In this document: positions 45,179-54,900 of the stretch, piece by piece
How positions within the stretch are numbered: the first letter of the stretch is position 1
Layout of the letters: each line of letters begins with the position of its first letter
NCBI RefSeq assembly: GCF_002944405.1
Contig: NZ_CP024310.1
Coordinates: 620,001 to 684,000, forward strand
Direction: 5' to 3'
Length of the DNA: 64,000 bases
Source of the DNA: Sinorhizobium fredii
Lineage (GTDB): Bacteria > Pseudomonadota > Alphaproteobacteria > Rhizobiales > Rhizobiaceae
Program-made: the position numbers and the translations under genes
Notes under the pieces: model-generated
The model's database searches: none
Told to the model about the DNA's origin: nothing
What the model saw: the letters and a program-made list of their open reading frames with translations, nothing else

Positions 45179-46423
45179 GTGCCTGAGCATGGCATAGCCG
45201 GGAAGCGTCTGCTGGCGATCAACAACTACTTTTACCGCCGCGGTGGAGCCGAGGCGGTGTTCTTCGATCATATGGCGATGTTCGGCGAGCTCGGCTGGGA
45301 CGTCGTACCGTTCGCCATGCGCCACGATCTCAACGAGCAAACGCCCTGGTCGGACTATTTCGTCTCCGAAATTGAATACGGCCGGAAGACGGGGCTGCTG
45401 CGCAAGGCGGTTCAAGCGGCGAGCGTCATCTATTCGCTCGAAGCCCAACGCAACATCCGCCGGCTGATCGGCCAGAGCCGCCCCGCGATCGCCCATGCCC
45501 ACAATGTCTATCACCATCTGTCGCCGGCGATCTTCTCTACATTGAAATCCGCCGGCATCCCGGTGGTCATGACGGTTCACGATCTGAAGCTCGCCTGCCC
45601 CTCCTACAAGATGCTGCGGCATGGCAAAGTCTGCGAAGATTGTCGCGGCGGGAAAATCTATAACGTGCTTCGCCATCGCTGCGTCAAGGACTCAGTCCCG
45701 TTGAGCGCCGTGGTGCTGGCGGAAACGATGCTGCACCGGCTGCTCGGCCTTTATCGCGACAAGGTGGATCGGCTCGTCGTACCGAGCCGCTTTTACCTGG
45801 ACAAGCTCGCCGAATGGGGCTGGCCGCGCGAAAAGATGGTCCACATAGCCAATTTCGTCGATGTTTCGACCTTTCGGACCGATTGGCAGGAGGCCGACTA
45901 TTTTGTCTTCGCCGGTCGCTTGGCGCCGGAAAAGGGACTGGCGACCCTGATCAGGGCGATAGCTCTTTCGGGAGAGCGGCTGATCGTTGCCGGAACCGGG
46001 CCGGAAGAGGCGAGCCTTCGCCAGCTGGCGGCCGACCTCGGCGCAGACGTGACATTCGCCGGCTATCTTTCAGGCGAGAAGCTGCACCGGGTCATCGGCC
46101 AATCTTGCGCCCTCGTGCTTCCTTCCGAATGGTACGAGAATGCGCCGATCAGCCTTCTCGAGACCTATGCGCTGCAGCGGCCGGTCATCGGCGCGGCGAT
46201 CGGTGGGATTCCGGAGATGGTCAGGGAAGGCGAGACGGGGCTGCTTGCCGCCTCCGGAAAGCCAGAGGACCTTGCACGGGCGCTCAGCGAAATGGCGGCG
46301 CTTTCGCCTCACGCACGCGCACGCATGGGCGCGGAGGGCCGATCCTGGATCTCCAGAGAATTCTCGGCCGCGGCCTATCGGACGAGGACCCTCGACCTCT
46401 ACGCGTCGCTCGGTGCTGCATAG
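45179..46423 (+). CDS. glycosyltransferase family 4 (first)
   Basis: A 414-residue GT-B fold transferase. The C-terminal half carries the E-x7-E motif in ENAPISLLE and the donor-binding GTGPEE. The N-terminal half has the cysteine-bearing insertion CPSYKMLRHGKVCEDC followed by RHRC, known from exopolysaccharide GT4 enzymes. The GTG start at 45179 has AGGGGG five bases upstream. It adds one sugar to the repeat unit; sugar identity is unknown. Confidence 0.87.
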   Translation: MPEHGIAGKRLLAINNYFYRRGGAEAVFFDHMAMFGELGWDVVPFAMRHDLNEQTPWSDYFVSEIEYGRKTGLLRKAVQAASVIYSLEAQRNIRRLIGQSRPAIAHAHNVYHHLSPAIFSTLKSAGIPVVMTVHDLKLACPSYKMLRHGKVCEDCRGGKIYNVLRHRCVKDSVPLSAVVLAETMLHRLLGLYRDKVDRLVVPSRFYLDKLAEWGWPREKMVHIANFVDVSTFRTDWQEADYFVFAGRLAPEKGLATLIRAIALSGERLIVAGTGPEEASLRQLAADLGADVTFAGYLSGEKLHRVIGQSCALVLPSEWYENAPISLLETYALQRPVIGAAIGGIPEMVREGETGLLAASGKPEDLARALSEMAALSPHARARMGAEGRSWISREFSAAAYRTRTLDLYASLGAA

Positions 46424-46547
46424 GCTGAGCAAGGTCCGGCGACCGATTTCCGGCCAGTCTCGTAAAACTTTAGCGATCTTCTTACGCCCGGCGAAAGTGT
46501 TCTGCACGTAAAAGCTGCCGAAAGGGAACTTCCGGGGCAAGACAACC

Positions 46548-47894
46548 ATGAGCAGTCAGACGGCAGTCTCGCGGGATCATGCTCCGCAGCAGACGAGGGG
46601 TTCAGCGACCCCGGTCAACACCGCTCGCGGCGGCGAGGCGCCTCTTCCCGAAAAGCTGCTCGCCGTCGACGCGCCGGCACTTGCGACGGCCGCGTTGCTC
46701 GAGGGGCCATTCTCCGGCTCAGGCACCGCACTGTCCCGGGACGAACTTGACGGTTTTCACCGGTCCATTGAGACGACGGCCGCGCGTCCGCGCGTGATGA
46801 TGCTTGGCCTGCGTGGGATACCCGACGTGCAGGGCGGCGTGGAAAAGCATGTCGAGATGCTCTCCACCAGGCTGGTGGCCCTTGGCTGGTGCGTCGATGT
46901 CATCGGGCGGCGGCGATATCTCCCCAAGACCGCTTCCTATTTCTGGAGCGGCATTCGCGTCTTCCCACTCTGGGCACCGCGATCAATGGCGCTGGAGGCG
47001 ATCGTCCACACCTTTATCGGCGTCTGTTTTGCGGCACTGCGCCGGCCGGACGTACTGCATATTCATGCGATTGGCCCGGCATTGCTGGTTCCCCTCGCGC
47101 GGCTCCTGGGCCTGAAGGTGGTGGTCACCCATCACGGCTATGATTACGACCGGCAGAAATGGAGCAGCTTCGCCAAGCGCATGCTCAAGCTCGGGGAACG
47201 CATGGGCATGCGGCTTGCGCATGGGCGTATCGCCATTTCCAAGGAAATCGTGGAGACGATGGGCGAGCGTTACGGGCTTCCGGTGGCCCTTGTCCCGAAC
47301 GGCGTCGCTATATCGCCGTGGCGCGGCGGAACGGGCATTCTCGACGAGTTCGGCCTGACGCGCCGACGTTACATTCTGCTTGCGGCACGGCTCGTTCCGG
47401 AAAAACGCCAGACCGACCTCATCCGGGCCTTCGCGAGTCTCGGCGGTACCGGCGTCAAGCTCGTCCTGGCGGGAAGCGCCGAGTTCGAAACGCCCTATGC
47501 GGCTAAGGTGAGGGCGATGGCTGAAGGCGTGCCCGGCGTTGTCCTGACGGGCTTCCAGTCTGGCCACAGGCTGGCCGAACTCTTCGCCAATGCGGCTCTT
47601 TTCGTCCTCCCCTCGAGCCACGAAGGCATGCCGATCGCCCTCCTGGAGGCGTTGGCCCATGGCTTGCCGGTGCTCGCCAGCGACATCGTCGCCAACCGCG
47701 AACTTGCCCTCGCTCCCGACGATTATTTTCCGCTGGGCGATACCGACGCCCTTGCCGCCGCCCTCGCCAAAAAAATAGCAAATCCGCCGACCGACGATGC
47801 GGTCCGAACGCAGATTGCCCATGTGGAAGCGACCCATAGCTGGGCGAGCGTCGCGCAGAAAACCCTTTCGGTTTATCGGGCGCTGGCAAGATGA
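46548..47894 (+). CDS. glycosyltransferase family 4 with N-terminal extension (second)
   Basis: A 448-residue GT4. The catalytic part starts around residue 82 (RVMMLGLRGIPDVQGGVEKH) and ends with the E-x7-E motif EGMPIALLE. The first 80 residues are low-complexity and polar, with no family I recognise; they could be regulatory or interact with partners. A 124-base gap separates it from the first GT4, and it overlaps the VanZ-like gene by four bases. An internal ATG at 46797 would give a protein close to usual length, so the start is uncertain. Confidence 0.82.
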   Translation: MSSQTAVSRDHAPQQTRGSATPVNTARGGEAPLPEKLLAVDAPALATAALLEGPFSGSGTALSRDELDGFHRSIETTAARPRVMMLGLRGIPDVQGGVEKHVEMLSTRLVALGWCVDVIGRRRYLPKTASYFWSGIRVFPLWAPRSMALEAIVHTFIGVCFAALRRPDVLHIHAIGPALLVPLARLLGLKVVVTHHGYDYDRQKWSSFAKRMLKLGERMGMRLAHGRIAISKEIVETMGERYGLPVALVPNGVAISPWRGGTGILDEFGLTRRRYILLAARLVPEKRQTDLIRAFASLGGTGVKLVLAGSAEFETPYAAKVRAMAEGVPGVVLTGFQSGHRLAELFANAALFVLPSSHEGMPIALLEALAHGLPVLASDIVANRELALAPDDYFPLGDTDALAAALAKKIANPPTDDAVRTQIAHVEATHSWASVAQKTLSVYRALAR

Positions 47895-48331
47895 CCTCCG
47901 CCATGCGCCGGGACGGCCGCAGAAATGCGATCATGAATTTCAGGCGCGCGGCCGCGATCCTCGCGTGGTTCCTTTTGGCGCTGATCGCCTTTTCGACGCT
48001 GTCGCCGATCGCCATGCGTCCGCATATCGGCACGTGGGTCCACCTCGAGCGGTTCGGTGCCTATGGGCTGATCGGCTTCCTCTTCGCCGCCGCCTATCCG
48101 CAGCGCATTGCCCTCGTCCTTGGCCTGGTGCTTGGAGCGGCTGTCGGCTTTGAATTGCTGCAGATGCTATCGGCCGATCGCCACGCGCGCGTGACGGATC
48201 TTGCGGTCAAGCTGGCGGGCGGAGGATGCGGCGCCGGTGCGGCCTGGTACGCCGCTCGCTGCGGACGGCAATTGCGGGATTGGCGAAGTAAACCAAAACT
48301 CAAACCATCGCAGGTAGAAAGTTCCGCTTAG
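47891..48331 (+). CDS. VanZ-like membrane protein
   Basis: A 146-residue protein with about four hydrophobic segments. The VanZ-like pattern is seen in STLSPIAMRP, HLERFGAYGLIGFLFAAAYP and ELLQMLSADRHARVTDLAVK, the last two with conserved charged residues. VanZ-like proteins occur in many envelope polysaccharide loci but have no agreed function. It overlaps the upstream GT4 gene by four bases. Internal ATG codons at 47903 and 47933 are alternative starts. Confidence 0.78.
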   Translation: MTSAMRRDGRRNAIMNFRRAAAILAWFLLALIAFSTLSPIAMRPHIGTWVHLERFGAYGLIGFLFAAAYPQRIALVLGLVLGAAVGFELLQMLSADRHARVTDLAVKLAGGGCGAGAAWYAARCGRQLRDWRSKPKLKPSQVESSA

Positions 48332-48392
48332 TGCATTTAGACCGCATGGGTGTGGCGAGCAAAAGCACGGCGCACCCTGCCTGGGGGCCATC

Positions 48393-49391
48393 TTGGCAAT
48401 ATCCGTCATTATCAAGACCTTGAATGAAGAAAAGCGCATCGCCGCGACGATCGAGAGCGCCTTGACAGCGCTTGAGCGCCAGGGCGGCGAAGTCATTGTC
48501 GCGGACAGCGGATCGTCTGACTCCACCATCGAGATCGCCGCCCGATATCCGACAGTCATTGCGCAGATCACGCCGCCGGCGCGTCCAAGTTGCGGCATAG
48601 GCCCACAGCTCGGCTTTCAGCATTCGCGTCACGACTATATCTGCCTCATCGACGGCGACATGCTGCTGGACGCGGACTTTCTCGACGAGGCCGTCGGCTT
48701 CCTCGAAGACCACCCGGCGATCGCGGGCGTGACCGGACACGTCGAGGAGATGCACGTCTCGAACCTGGAATTTGCGCGGCGCGTCAAACGCAACGCTCCG
48801 GAAAACCGGACGGGGCCGATCGACCGGATGAATGGCGGCGGGCTCTATCGGCGTAGCGCCATCGAGGATGTCGGCTACTTGTCGGACCGAAACCTGCACG
48901 GCTATGAGGAGTTCGATCTCGGCATCCGGCTGAGAAGCGCCGGCTGGGGCCTTTACCGGCTTGATCGGCGCTTCGTCCAGCACTTCGGTCACACGGTCAA
49001 CTCCTACCGGCTGCTCGTGCGCCGCTGGAAAAGCAAATATCTCTACGGTATCGGCGAGCTCCTGCGCGCTTCGCTCGGCAAACCCTATTTCCTCCAGCTT
49101 CTGCGCGAACTGCCGGAACTCAGGCTTTGGGGGCTCGTGCATCTTTGGTGGCTGTTCTGCCTTGCACTGATCGTCTTCTTGCCGGACAAGCTCGTCGCAA
49201 TCGCTGCGGTGCTCGCCACGGTCGCCAGTGTCGTTGCCCTGGCAAGCGTCAAGAAACGCAGCCTAAGCATGGGACTCTACACGGTCGTCGCCTGGTTCTT
49301 CCACGCGGCGGCGCTTCCCGTCGGAATGCTCAGAAGCCGCCGACAGCCGGGCGACCCGATCGAGAGCAGAATCCTCGGGAAACCGGCTTGA
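48393..49391 (+). CDS. glycosyltransferase family 2, membrane-linked
   Basis: A 332-residue GT-A enzyme. The opening SVIIKTLNEE, ADSGSSDSTIEIA and the metal-binding DGD (87-89) in LIDGDML are typical of GT2. A hydrophobic pair near the C-terminus (LVHLWWLFCLALIVFLP onward) anchors it to the membrane. The start is the TTG at 48393; the nearby ATG at 48346 is in another frame. The ribosome site (GGGGG) is only moderate. It is followed two bases later by the glycosidase gene. Confidence 0.83.
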   Translation: MAISVIIKTLNEEKRIAATIESALTALERQGGEVIVADSGSSDSTIEIAARYPTVIAQITPPARPSCGIGPQLGFQHSRHDYICLIDGDMLLDADFLDEAVGFLEDHPAIAGVTGHVEEMHVSNLEFARRVKRNAPENRTGPIDRMNGGGLYRRSAIEDVGYLSDRNLHGYEEFDLGIRLRSAGWGLYRLDRRFVQHFGHTVNSYRLLVRRWKSKYLYGIGELLRASLGKPYFLQLLRELPELRLWGLVHLWWLFCLALIVFLPDKLVAIAAVLATVASVVALASVKKRSLSMGLYTVVAWFFHAAALPVGMLRSRRQPGDPIESRILGKPA

Positions 49392-49393
49392 CG

Positions 49394-51562
49394 ATGCGTT
49401 TACTGCTCACTGCTGCGGCGATCTTCCTCGGCTGCTTCACGCCGCCGGCGAATGCCTCCGACCAATGGGTGCCGGTGCGTGACGTTTCGCTGGAAGTCCA
49501 ACAGGGCAGTCCGCTCGACTTTTCCACCTTTCTGCCCAACGGCGTGATCGACGCGGATCACCGGCTCGTCGCCGGGGAGGGCGGGCGGCTGGCGCATGCG
49601 GCATCTCCGGAAAAGCCGCTGCGGATGCTCTGCGCCTCGCTGGCCTGGAGCCCAGCCTCCGGCGGCTTTCCCGATCACGAGGGTGCGGAACGCTACGCGC
49701 GGCAGCTGGCGCTTCACGGCTACAACATCGCCCGGCTGCATTTTACCGACGCGAGCCTGATGTTCGGCCGGCAGAAGGATTTCGCCTTCGATCCGGAGAC
49801 CCTCGACCGCATCCACTACCTGCTCGCGGCGCTGAAGCGAAACGGCATCCACTGGATCATCGACGGGCTTTCTTCGCCGCGCGGAGCCTATGGCGGTCAT
49901 GACGACCGTTGGGAGGCAAATGGCGATCTCAAGCTGCGTCTGCACTTGGATGAGGAGGCCTTCGCCCATTGGAAGACGCTGCAGGAGACGTTCCTAGCGC
50001 GGGTCAATCCCTATTCCGGCGTCGCGCCCATTCGCGACGATGCCCTGGCGGTGGTGATCCTCGCCAACGAGAACGGCATCGAGTTCGACAGCGTCGTGCA
50101 TGAGCGCCCGGGCGCACCCGCCTACGAGGAGGCGCTTGTTGCACCCTTCAACCGGTGGCTCGCGAAGCGCTACGCCTCGACCGACGAACTCACGCAGGCC
50201 TGGGGAGAGCTTGGCGACGACGAACGGCTGGAGACGGGCACCGTAAGGCTGCCGCCCGATCGCTACGCCGACAGCCCCCGCATCCGTGATCTGCAGGCAT
50301 TCTTCACCGAACTGGAGCGGGCATCGGCCACCCGGATGAGCCAGATGCTGCGCGATCTCGGCTATAGGGGCCTGATCAGCACCTACAACAATTGGCCCAC
50401 AGTCCAGACTGCGCTGAGCCGGCGCGATCTCGAAGCGGTGACCATGAACACCTATCACGACTGGGTCGGAGGCTATGCACCGGGCAGCGCCCTCCTGCAG
50501 GTGAGTTCCATTGCCGACGGCGCCAACTACTTCAGGATGATCGCAGCGGCGCGCTGGATCGGAAAGCCCTTCATCGTCAGCGAGTACGACCACCTGTTCT
50601 GGAACCGCTATCGCTACGAGGCGGGCCTCGTCATGCCGGCCTATGCGTCGCTGCAGGGCTGGGACGTGCTTTGCCGGCACGGCCATGGGCCGATCGTGCT
50701 TGCCTATGGCGAGCCCTATCCGCACAAGCGGGCGATGCTCCCCTATGCGATCGCGCTCGATCCGGTGGCGCGGGCCGGCGAAACGCTGGCGGCCCTTCTT
50801 TACCGGCGCGGCGATGTGGCGACCTCCGGCCTCACGATTCCGTTTGCGGTGCGCGGCGAGGAGGATCTTGGCGAGGATATGCAGGCGCGCGAGCCGGAGC
50901 GCCTCACCGAGCTCGCCTTGACCGGCGGCATCGGCCTCGTTCCTGCCGACAGCATCGACGACCGTGTCGGTGTCGCGCAGCCGCGGACGGAGGGAGCAGA
51001 GGAAATACTGACGGCGCTTCGCGACAGCGGCTCGCTGGCTCGCGACAATCAGACCGATACGGAAGCGGGCCTCTATGAGAGCGACACCGGCCAGATCCGG
51101 TTTGATCGCCGCATTGGGCAGTTGCGGGTCTCAACGGCGGCAACCGAGGCGGCGGCATTCTCCTCGCTGCGCGAGCCGATCGATCTCGGCATTCTCCGCA
51201 TCGAGCAGGCGGATGGAGACGGGCTCGTCGCCCTTGCGGCGATCGATCGCCAGCCTTCGCTCGCGCAAAGCCGCCGCATGCTGCTGATCTTTGCGACGGA
51301 CGCCCAGAACAGCGGCATGATCTTCAGAGACAGCGAGGAGAAAGTCATCGAGGATTTCGGCAGCCTGCCTGTGCTGATCCGCAAGGGCAATGTCGATCTG
51401 GCGCTGGAGAGAAAGGCCAAATGGAGGATATCTCCGGTCGGCCTGGACGGCACCGTTTATCCGCCGGTGCGCAGCGGTGCGGGTCCGGTCGCCTTCCGCC
51501 TGTCGAACGATACGCCCTATGGGCCGACGACTTATTTTCTTCTGGAGCTCGAGGACGGCTGA
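49394..51562 (+). CDS. secreted clan-A-type glycoside hydrolase of the polysaccharide locus
   Basis: A 722-residue protein with a Sec signal (MRLLLTAAAIFLGCF, cleavage near ANA-S). A TIM-barrel follows with HGYNIARLHFTDASL and the acid/base glutamate in ILANENGIEF (Glu226). The nucleophile candidate is Glu397 in FIVSEYDHLFWN. The C-terminal third looks beta-rich. The layout fits a GH5- or GH42-like clan-A hydrolase, probably periplasmic, that trims or releases the polymer. The ATG at 49394 starts two bases after the GT2 gene. Exact family is uncertain by eye. Confidence 0.75.
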   Translation: MRLLLTAAAIFLGCFTPPANASDQWVPVRDVSLEVQQGSPLDFSTFLPNGVIDADHRLVAGEGGRLAHAASPEKPLRMLCASLAWSPASGGFPDHEGAERYARQLALHGYNIARLHFTDASLMFGRQKDFAFDPETLDRIHYLLAALKRNGIHWIIDGLSSPRGAYGGHDDRWEANGDLKLRLHLDEEAFAHWKTLQETFLARVNPYSGVAPIRDDALAVVILANENGIEFDSVVHERPGAPAYEEALVAPFNRWLAKRYASTDELTQAWGELGDDERLETGTVRLPPDRYADSPRIRDLQAFFTELERASATRMSQMLRDLGYRGLISTYNNWPTVQTALSRRDLEAVTMNTYHDWVGGYAPGSALLQVSSIADGANYFRMIAAARWIGKPFIVSEYDHLFWNRYRYEAGLVMPAYASLQGWDVLCRHGHGPIVLAYGEPYPHKRAMLPYAIALDPVARAGETLAALLYRRGDVATSGLTIPFAVRGEEDLGEDMQAREPERLTELALTGGIGLVPADSIDDRVGVAQPRTEGAEEILTALRDSGSLARDNQTDTEAGLYESDTGQIRFDRRIGQLRVSTAATEAAAFSSLREPIDLGILRIEQADGDGLVALAAIDRQPSLAQSRRMLLIFATDAQNSGMIFRDSEEKVIEDFGSLPVLIRKGNVDLALERKAKWRISPVGLDGTVYPPVRSGAGPVAFRLSNDTPYGPTTYFLLELEDG

Positions 51563-51640
51563 GTTCGTCGCGCACCGAGTTAGCGATTGCATTTCCCGGC
51601 TCAACCTGATTTTGGTCCGTGATCGGAAGGCGGTCGAACG

Positions 51641-52717
51641 ATGCGCATCGGCCGTGGATGCATGGAGTGTTTCGAAGCGATGGACAGCTTGCCCGAGATC
51701 GGCGGCAAGACCTGGTGGCCGGAGCCACGCAGCCGTTTGGGTGCGACGTTCTTCGTACGTCAGGCCTTTCCCTGGCTCGGACGTTATTTCAGTGGCCAGC
51801 CGCTCGCCTCGACGCTGTCGCCTGGGATCGAGGGCGTCGTCTCCTGGGGCGGGCGTATCCCCGCAAGGACAGCGATGGCGGTCGCCCGCGCGCGGCGGCT
51901 GCCGCACTGGCACCTCGAGGACGGCTTCCTGCGTTCGGTCGGTTTGGGCAAGGACGGAGACGCACCGGTCTCGATCATTGCCGACGACCTGGCGCTGCCC
52001 GTCGACGGCGGCCGGGCTTCGCGGCTCGAGCTGCTGATTGCCGAGGCGGCGGGCGGCCGGCATGACGGGTTCGGCCGGCGCATCCGCGAGCGGATGGTTG
52101 AATACAGGCTCTCCAAATACAACAACCTGCCGCATCGCCCACCGTCGATCGAGCCGTGCAGCCGGCGGCGCATTCTCCTCGTCGACCAGGTCTTCGGCGA
52201 TGTCTCGGTGGCACGCGCGCTCGGCAGCCGGCGTTCGTTCGACCGCATGCTGGACGACGCGCTGACGGGCGGCGCACAATGCGTCGTCAGGACCCATCCG
52301 GACGTGATGGCGGGCTATCGCAAGGGCTACATCACGGAACGCGCATCCAGGACTCCCGGCGTCATCCTGCTCGGCGACAAGGTGTCGGTCGCCTCGATCC
52401 TCGATGTCGTCGACGAGGTCTGGACCGTTTCCAGCCAGGTCGGCTTTGATGCGCTGTTGAGGGGGTTGCCGGTGCGCTGCTACGCAGTGCCCTTTTACGG
52501 CGGATGGGGGTTGACGCAGGATCGGGTGAGCCCCGCGGCCGAATTCGCCTTGGCCCGCCGTGCACTGGCGAGGCCAACGGTCGACCAAATCACCGCTGCC
52601 GCCCTCGGGCTCTATCCAAGCTATCGCAACCCGGCAGATTGGCGGCCCATGGATGTTTTTGCCGCAATGGACCTCCTACAGCGCCGCGTGTCATTAGACG
52701 TGCAAAGGTCGCTCTAA
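51641..52717 (+). CDS. KpsC-like (capsule) Kdo transferase, single domain
   Basis: A 358-residue protein that matches one half of KpsC/LipA: VVSWGGRIPARTA, LEDGFLRSVGLG, ISIIADDLAL-like DAPVSIIADD, SKYNNLP, LLVDQVFGDVSVA, VRTHPDVMAGYRKGY and PFYGGWGLT. Full KpsC has two such modules (about 670 residues) that build a Kdo linker on the lipid anchor. Having one suggests a different linkage or a partner elsewhere. The ATG at 51641 with GGAAGG ahead was used; 51662 and 51680 are alternatives. It is the last gene of the locus. Confidence 0.78.
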   Translation: MRIGRGCMECFEAMDSLPEIGGKTWWPEPRSRLGATFFVRQAFPWLGRYFSGQPLASTLSPGIEGVVSWGGRIPARTAMAVARARRLPHWHLEDGFLRSVGLGKDGDAPVSIIADDLALPVDGGRASRLELLIAEAAGGRHDGFGRRIRERMVEYRLSKYNNLPHRPPSIEPCSRRRILLVDQVFGDVSVARALGSRRSFDRMLDDALTGGAQCVVRTHPDVMAGYRKGYITERASRTPGVILLGDKVSVASILDVVDEVWTVSSQVGFDALLRGLPVRCYAVPFYGGWGLTQDRVSPAAEFALARRALARPTVDQITAAALGLYPSYRNPADWRPMDVFAAMDLLQRRVSLDVQRSL

Positions 52718-53029
52718 GGCCTAATCGGTGCACTCAACCTCCGGTGCCTCCGACAGGCGTGAACCGTCGGGCAGTATCCGTTTTGAGCAAGCTTGTTTCG
52801 ATTTAATCCGCCGCTGCTGCGTTCTTAACCATTCCGCAATCATGGAATGCAACTAATTATTGTGGGTAAAGCATATTGTTCCTGCGACAGAAGAGTTTTG
52901 CACCGAGAGCACTCTCGCGCTGCGAGACACTTTTCACGCGTGCCGCAAAAATTTACGGCAACAGGATCGTTGATTTCTGCATTTTTTGCGAGGGGTTCCC
53001 CTGAGGGGCAGGCATATAGGGGCAGACAT
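52718..53029. other. intergenic region before the chemotaxis gene
   Basis: These 312 bases are fairly AT-rich, for example 52795-52870. A short dyad CATTCC (52830-52835) and GGAATG (52844-52849) and a GGGGTTCCCC palindrome near 52992 are present. No coding region is supported. A promoter for the chemotaxis gene is expected, but I could not fix a clear -35/-10 pair. Confidence 0.4.
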
Positions 53030-54841
53030 ATGAAACTCAACATTGCACGCGGAATGATTGTGTTCGGCGGAATCATTGCGGCCGGACTGTTGGTCTCGAT
53101 CGGCATCAAGACATACGCCTTCGACAAGCTCAGGGTGAACGGGCCGGTCTATGACCAGATCGTCTACGGCAAGGATCTGGTTGCCGACATCCTTCCGCCG
53201 CCGCTCTACACGGTGGAATCCTACATGCTCGCAATGGAGGCGATCTCCAGCCGGGAGCTTGCCGCCAAAAACCAGGAAAAGCTTGCCGCGCTGAAGCGCG
53301 CCTATGACGAGCGGCGGGTCTATTGGAAGTCTTCATCAGCGCCGAAGGCGCTGATGAAGAAGCTGGAAGACGAGGTACTCGCCAGGGCCGACCTCTTCTG
53401 GCAGGTGATGGGCAAGCGGTTCCTGCCGGCGCTGCAGGCAAACGACCTTGCCGGCGCGGGTCAGGCACTGAGCGCCTTGAAGGACAGCTTCCACCACCAC
53501 GAAGTTGCCGTGAACGAACTGGTGCAGATGGCTGTCGCCTTCCAGGCGGGCGAGGAAGCAGTTGCAGCCGTGGATACGCACCGCCTGTCCTTGGCGGCAA
53601 CGGCAAGTTCGGCGATCTCGGTCCTGCTGCTTGCCGCCGGCCTCTGGTATTTCCGTCGCCGTGCGGTCCAGCCGCTGGCGGCGATGTCGTCCTATATGGA
53701 GACGCTCGCCGGCGGCGATTACAGCCGGGCGGTGCCGTTTTCGGATCGCGCGGACGAGATCGGCGCGGTAGCGAAATCGGTCGCCGTGTTCCGCGAGGCG
53801 GCGATCGAGCGCCGCAGCATGAGAGAGCGTGCCGAAGAGGAACGCCGCCGCCGGGACGAGCAAGAGACGGCGCTCCGCGAGCAACGGGCGGCGGAGGAAA
53901 AGGACAGGCTCACCGTCATCGATCAGCTCAGCGGGGGACTGGGTCGCCTGTCGTCCGGCGATCTCACGGCGCAGATCGACGCCGGCTTCGCCCCGGAGTT
54001 CGACCGGCTCCGCAGCGAATTCAACGGCAGCGTCGCGCAGCTTGCCGAAGCGATTTCCGGCGTGCTCCAGGCGACCGGGCGGCTGCGCTCCGGTTCGTCG
54101 GAGATCGCCAGTGCCACCGACGATCTGGCAAAGCGCACCGAGCATCAGGCTGCGTCGCTGGAGCAGACCGCCGCCGCCTGTGACGAGATCACCGCCACGG
54201 TGCGGACCTCGCTGGAACGCGCAAGGGAAGCAAGCCAGGTGATGCGAACGGCAAAGGACGGCGCGGAACGCTCTGCGGCCGTCGTCCGCGATGCGGTCGC
54301 CGCCATGGAACGGATCGCCGGCTCCTCGTCGCGCATCCGGCAGATCCTCAATGTCATCGACGAGATCGCCTTCCAGACAAACCTGCTGGCCTTGAATGCT
54401 GGCGTCGAGGCGGCCCGCGCCGGCGAAGCCGGCAAGGGATTTGCGGTCGTCGCGCAGGAGGTGCGGGAACTTGCCAGCCGCTCGGCCGCCGCCGCCAGGG
54501 AAATCAAGCAGCTGATCGAAACTTCGGCCCGCGAGGTTGCCGACGGTGTCGAACTCGTCAACCAGACCGGTTCGGCACTGACGGGCATCGAAGGACATAT
54601 GCAGCAGGTAAGCGGCCTGATCGGCGCGATCGTCACCGCGGCCGACGAGCAGTCCTCCGCCCTCGACGGCATCAATGCCGCTCTGCAGCAGATGGACCAG
54701 GTCACGCAGCAAAACGCAGCCATGGTCGAAGAGACGAATGCCGCCTGCCGCACCCTCAGCGAGGAGGTGCTTGATCTCGACCGGATTGCCGGACGGTTTC
54801 AGGTGAAGGCCAATGCCGGGCCGCTGCGCCGCGTTGCCTGA
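53030..54841 (+). CDS. methyl-accepting chemotaxis protein
   Basis: A 603-residue chemoreceptor. It has a first helix (about 10-26), a periplasmic sensor of about 160 residues rich in charged helices, a second helix (about 186-207), HAMP and a linker heavy in Arg/Glu (about 260-310). The signalling domain's hairpin tip reads [20 protein letters not shown], followed by [20 protein letters not shown]. The tip has Gly where LNAAVEA is usual, a variant common in rhizobia as I recall. No C-terminal pentapeptide for methyl-enzymes is seen. The ATG at 53030 follows AGGGGCAG. Ligand unknown; it stands alone. Confidence 0.92.
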   Translation: MKLNIARGMIVFGGIIAAGLLVSIGIKTYAFDKLRVNGPVYDQIVYGKDLVADILPPPLYTVESYMLAMEAISSRELAAKNQEKLAALKRAYDERRVYWKSSSAPKALMKKLEDEVLARADLFWQVMGKRFLPALQANDLAGAGQALSALKDSFHHHEVAVNELVQMAVAFQAGEEAVAAVDTHRLSLAATASSAISVLLLAAGLWYFRRRAVQPLAAMSSYMETLAGGDYSRAVPFSDRADEIGAVAKSVAVFREAAIERRSMRERAEEERRRRDEQETALREQRAAEEKDRLTVIDQLSGGLGRLSSGDLTAQIDAGFAPEFDRLRSEFNGSVAQLAEAISGVLQATGRLRSGSSEIASATDDLAKRTEHQAASLEQTAAACDEITATVRTSLERAREASQVMRTAKDGAERSAAVVRDAVAAMERIAGSSSRIRQILNVIDEIAFQTNLLALNAGVEAARAGEAGKGFAVVAQEVRELASRSAAAAREIKQLIETSAREVADGVELVNQTGSALTGIEGHMQQVSGLIGAIVTAADEQSSALDGINAALQQMDQVTQQNAAMVEETNAACRTLSEEVLDLDRIAGRFQVKANAGPLRRVA

Positions 54842-54900
54842 TCGCGTTGGGGCTGCGCGCCGGGAAGATCGTTACCGTTGAAACAGTCGGCGCGAACGTT

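Noticed and set aside
51131..52588. Minus-strand frame of 485 codons over the glycosidase end and KpsC-like gene
   Set aside because: Shadow frame; plus strand shows KpsC motifs in order.
52992..53003. GGGGTTCCCC palindrome before the chemotaxis gene as an operator
   Set aside because: Short GC palindromes of this kind are expected by chance in such DNA; no second copy or partner supports it.
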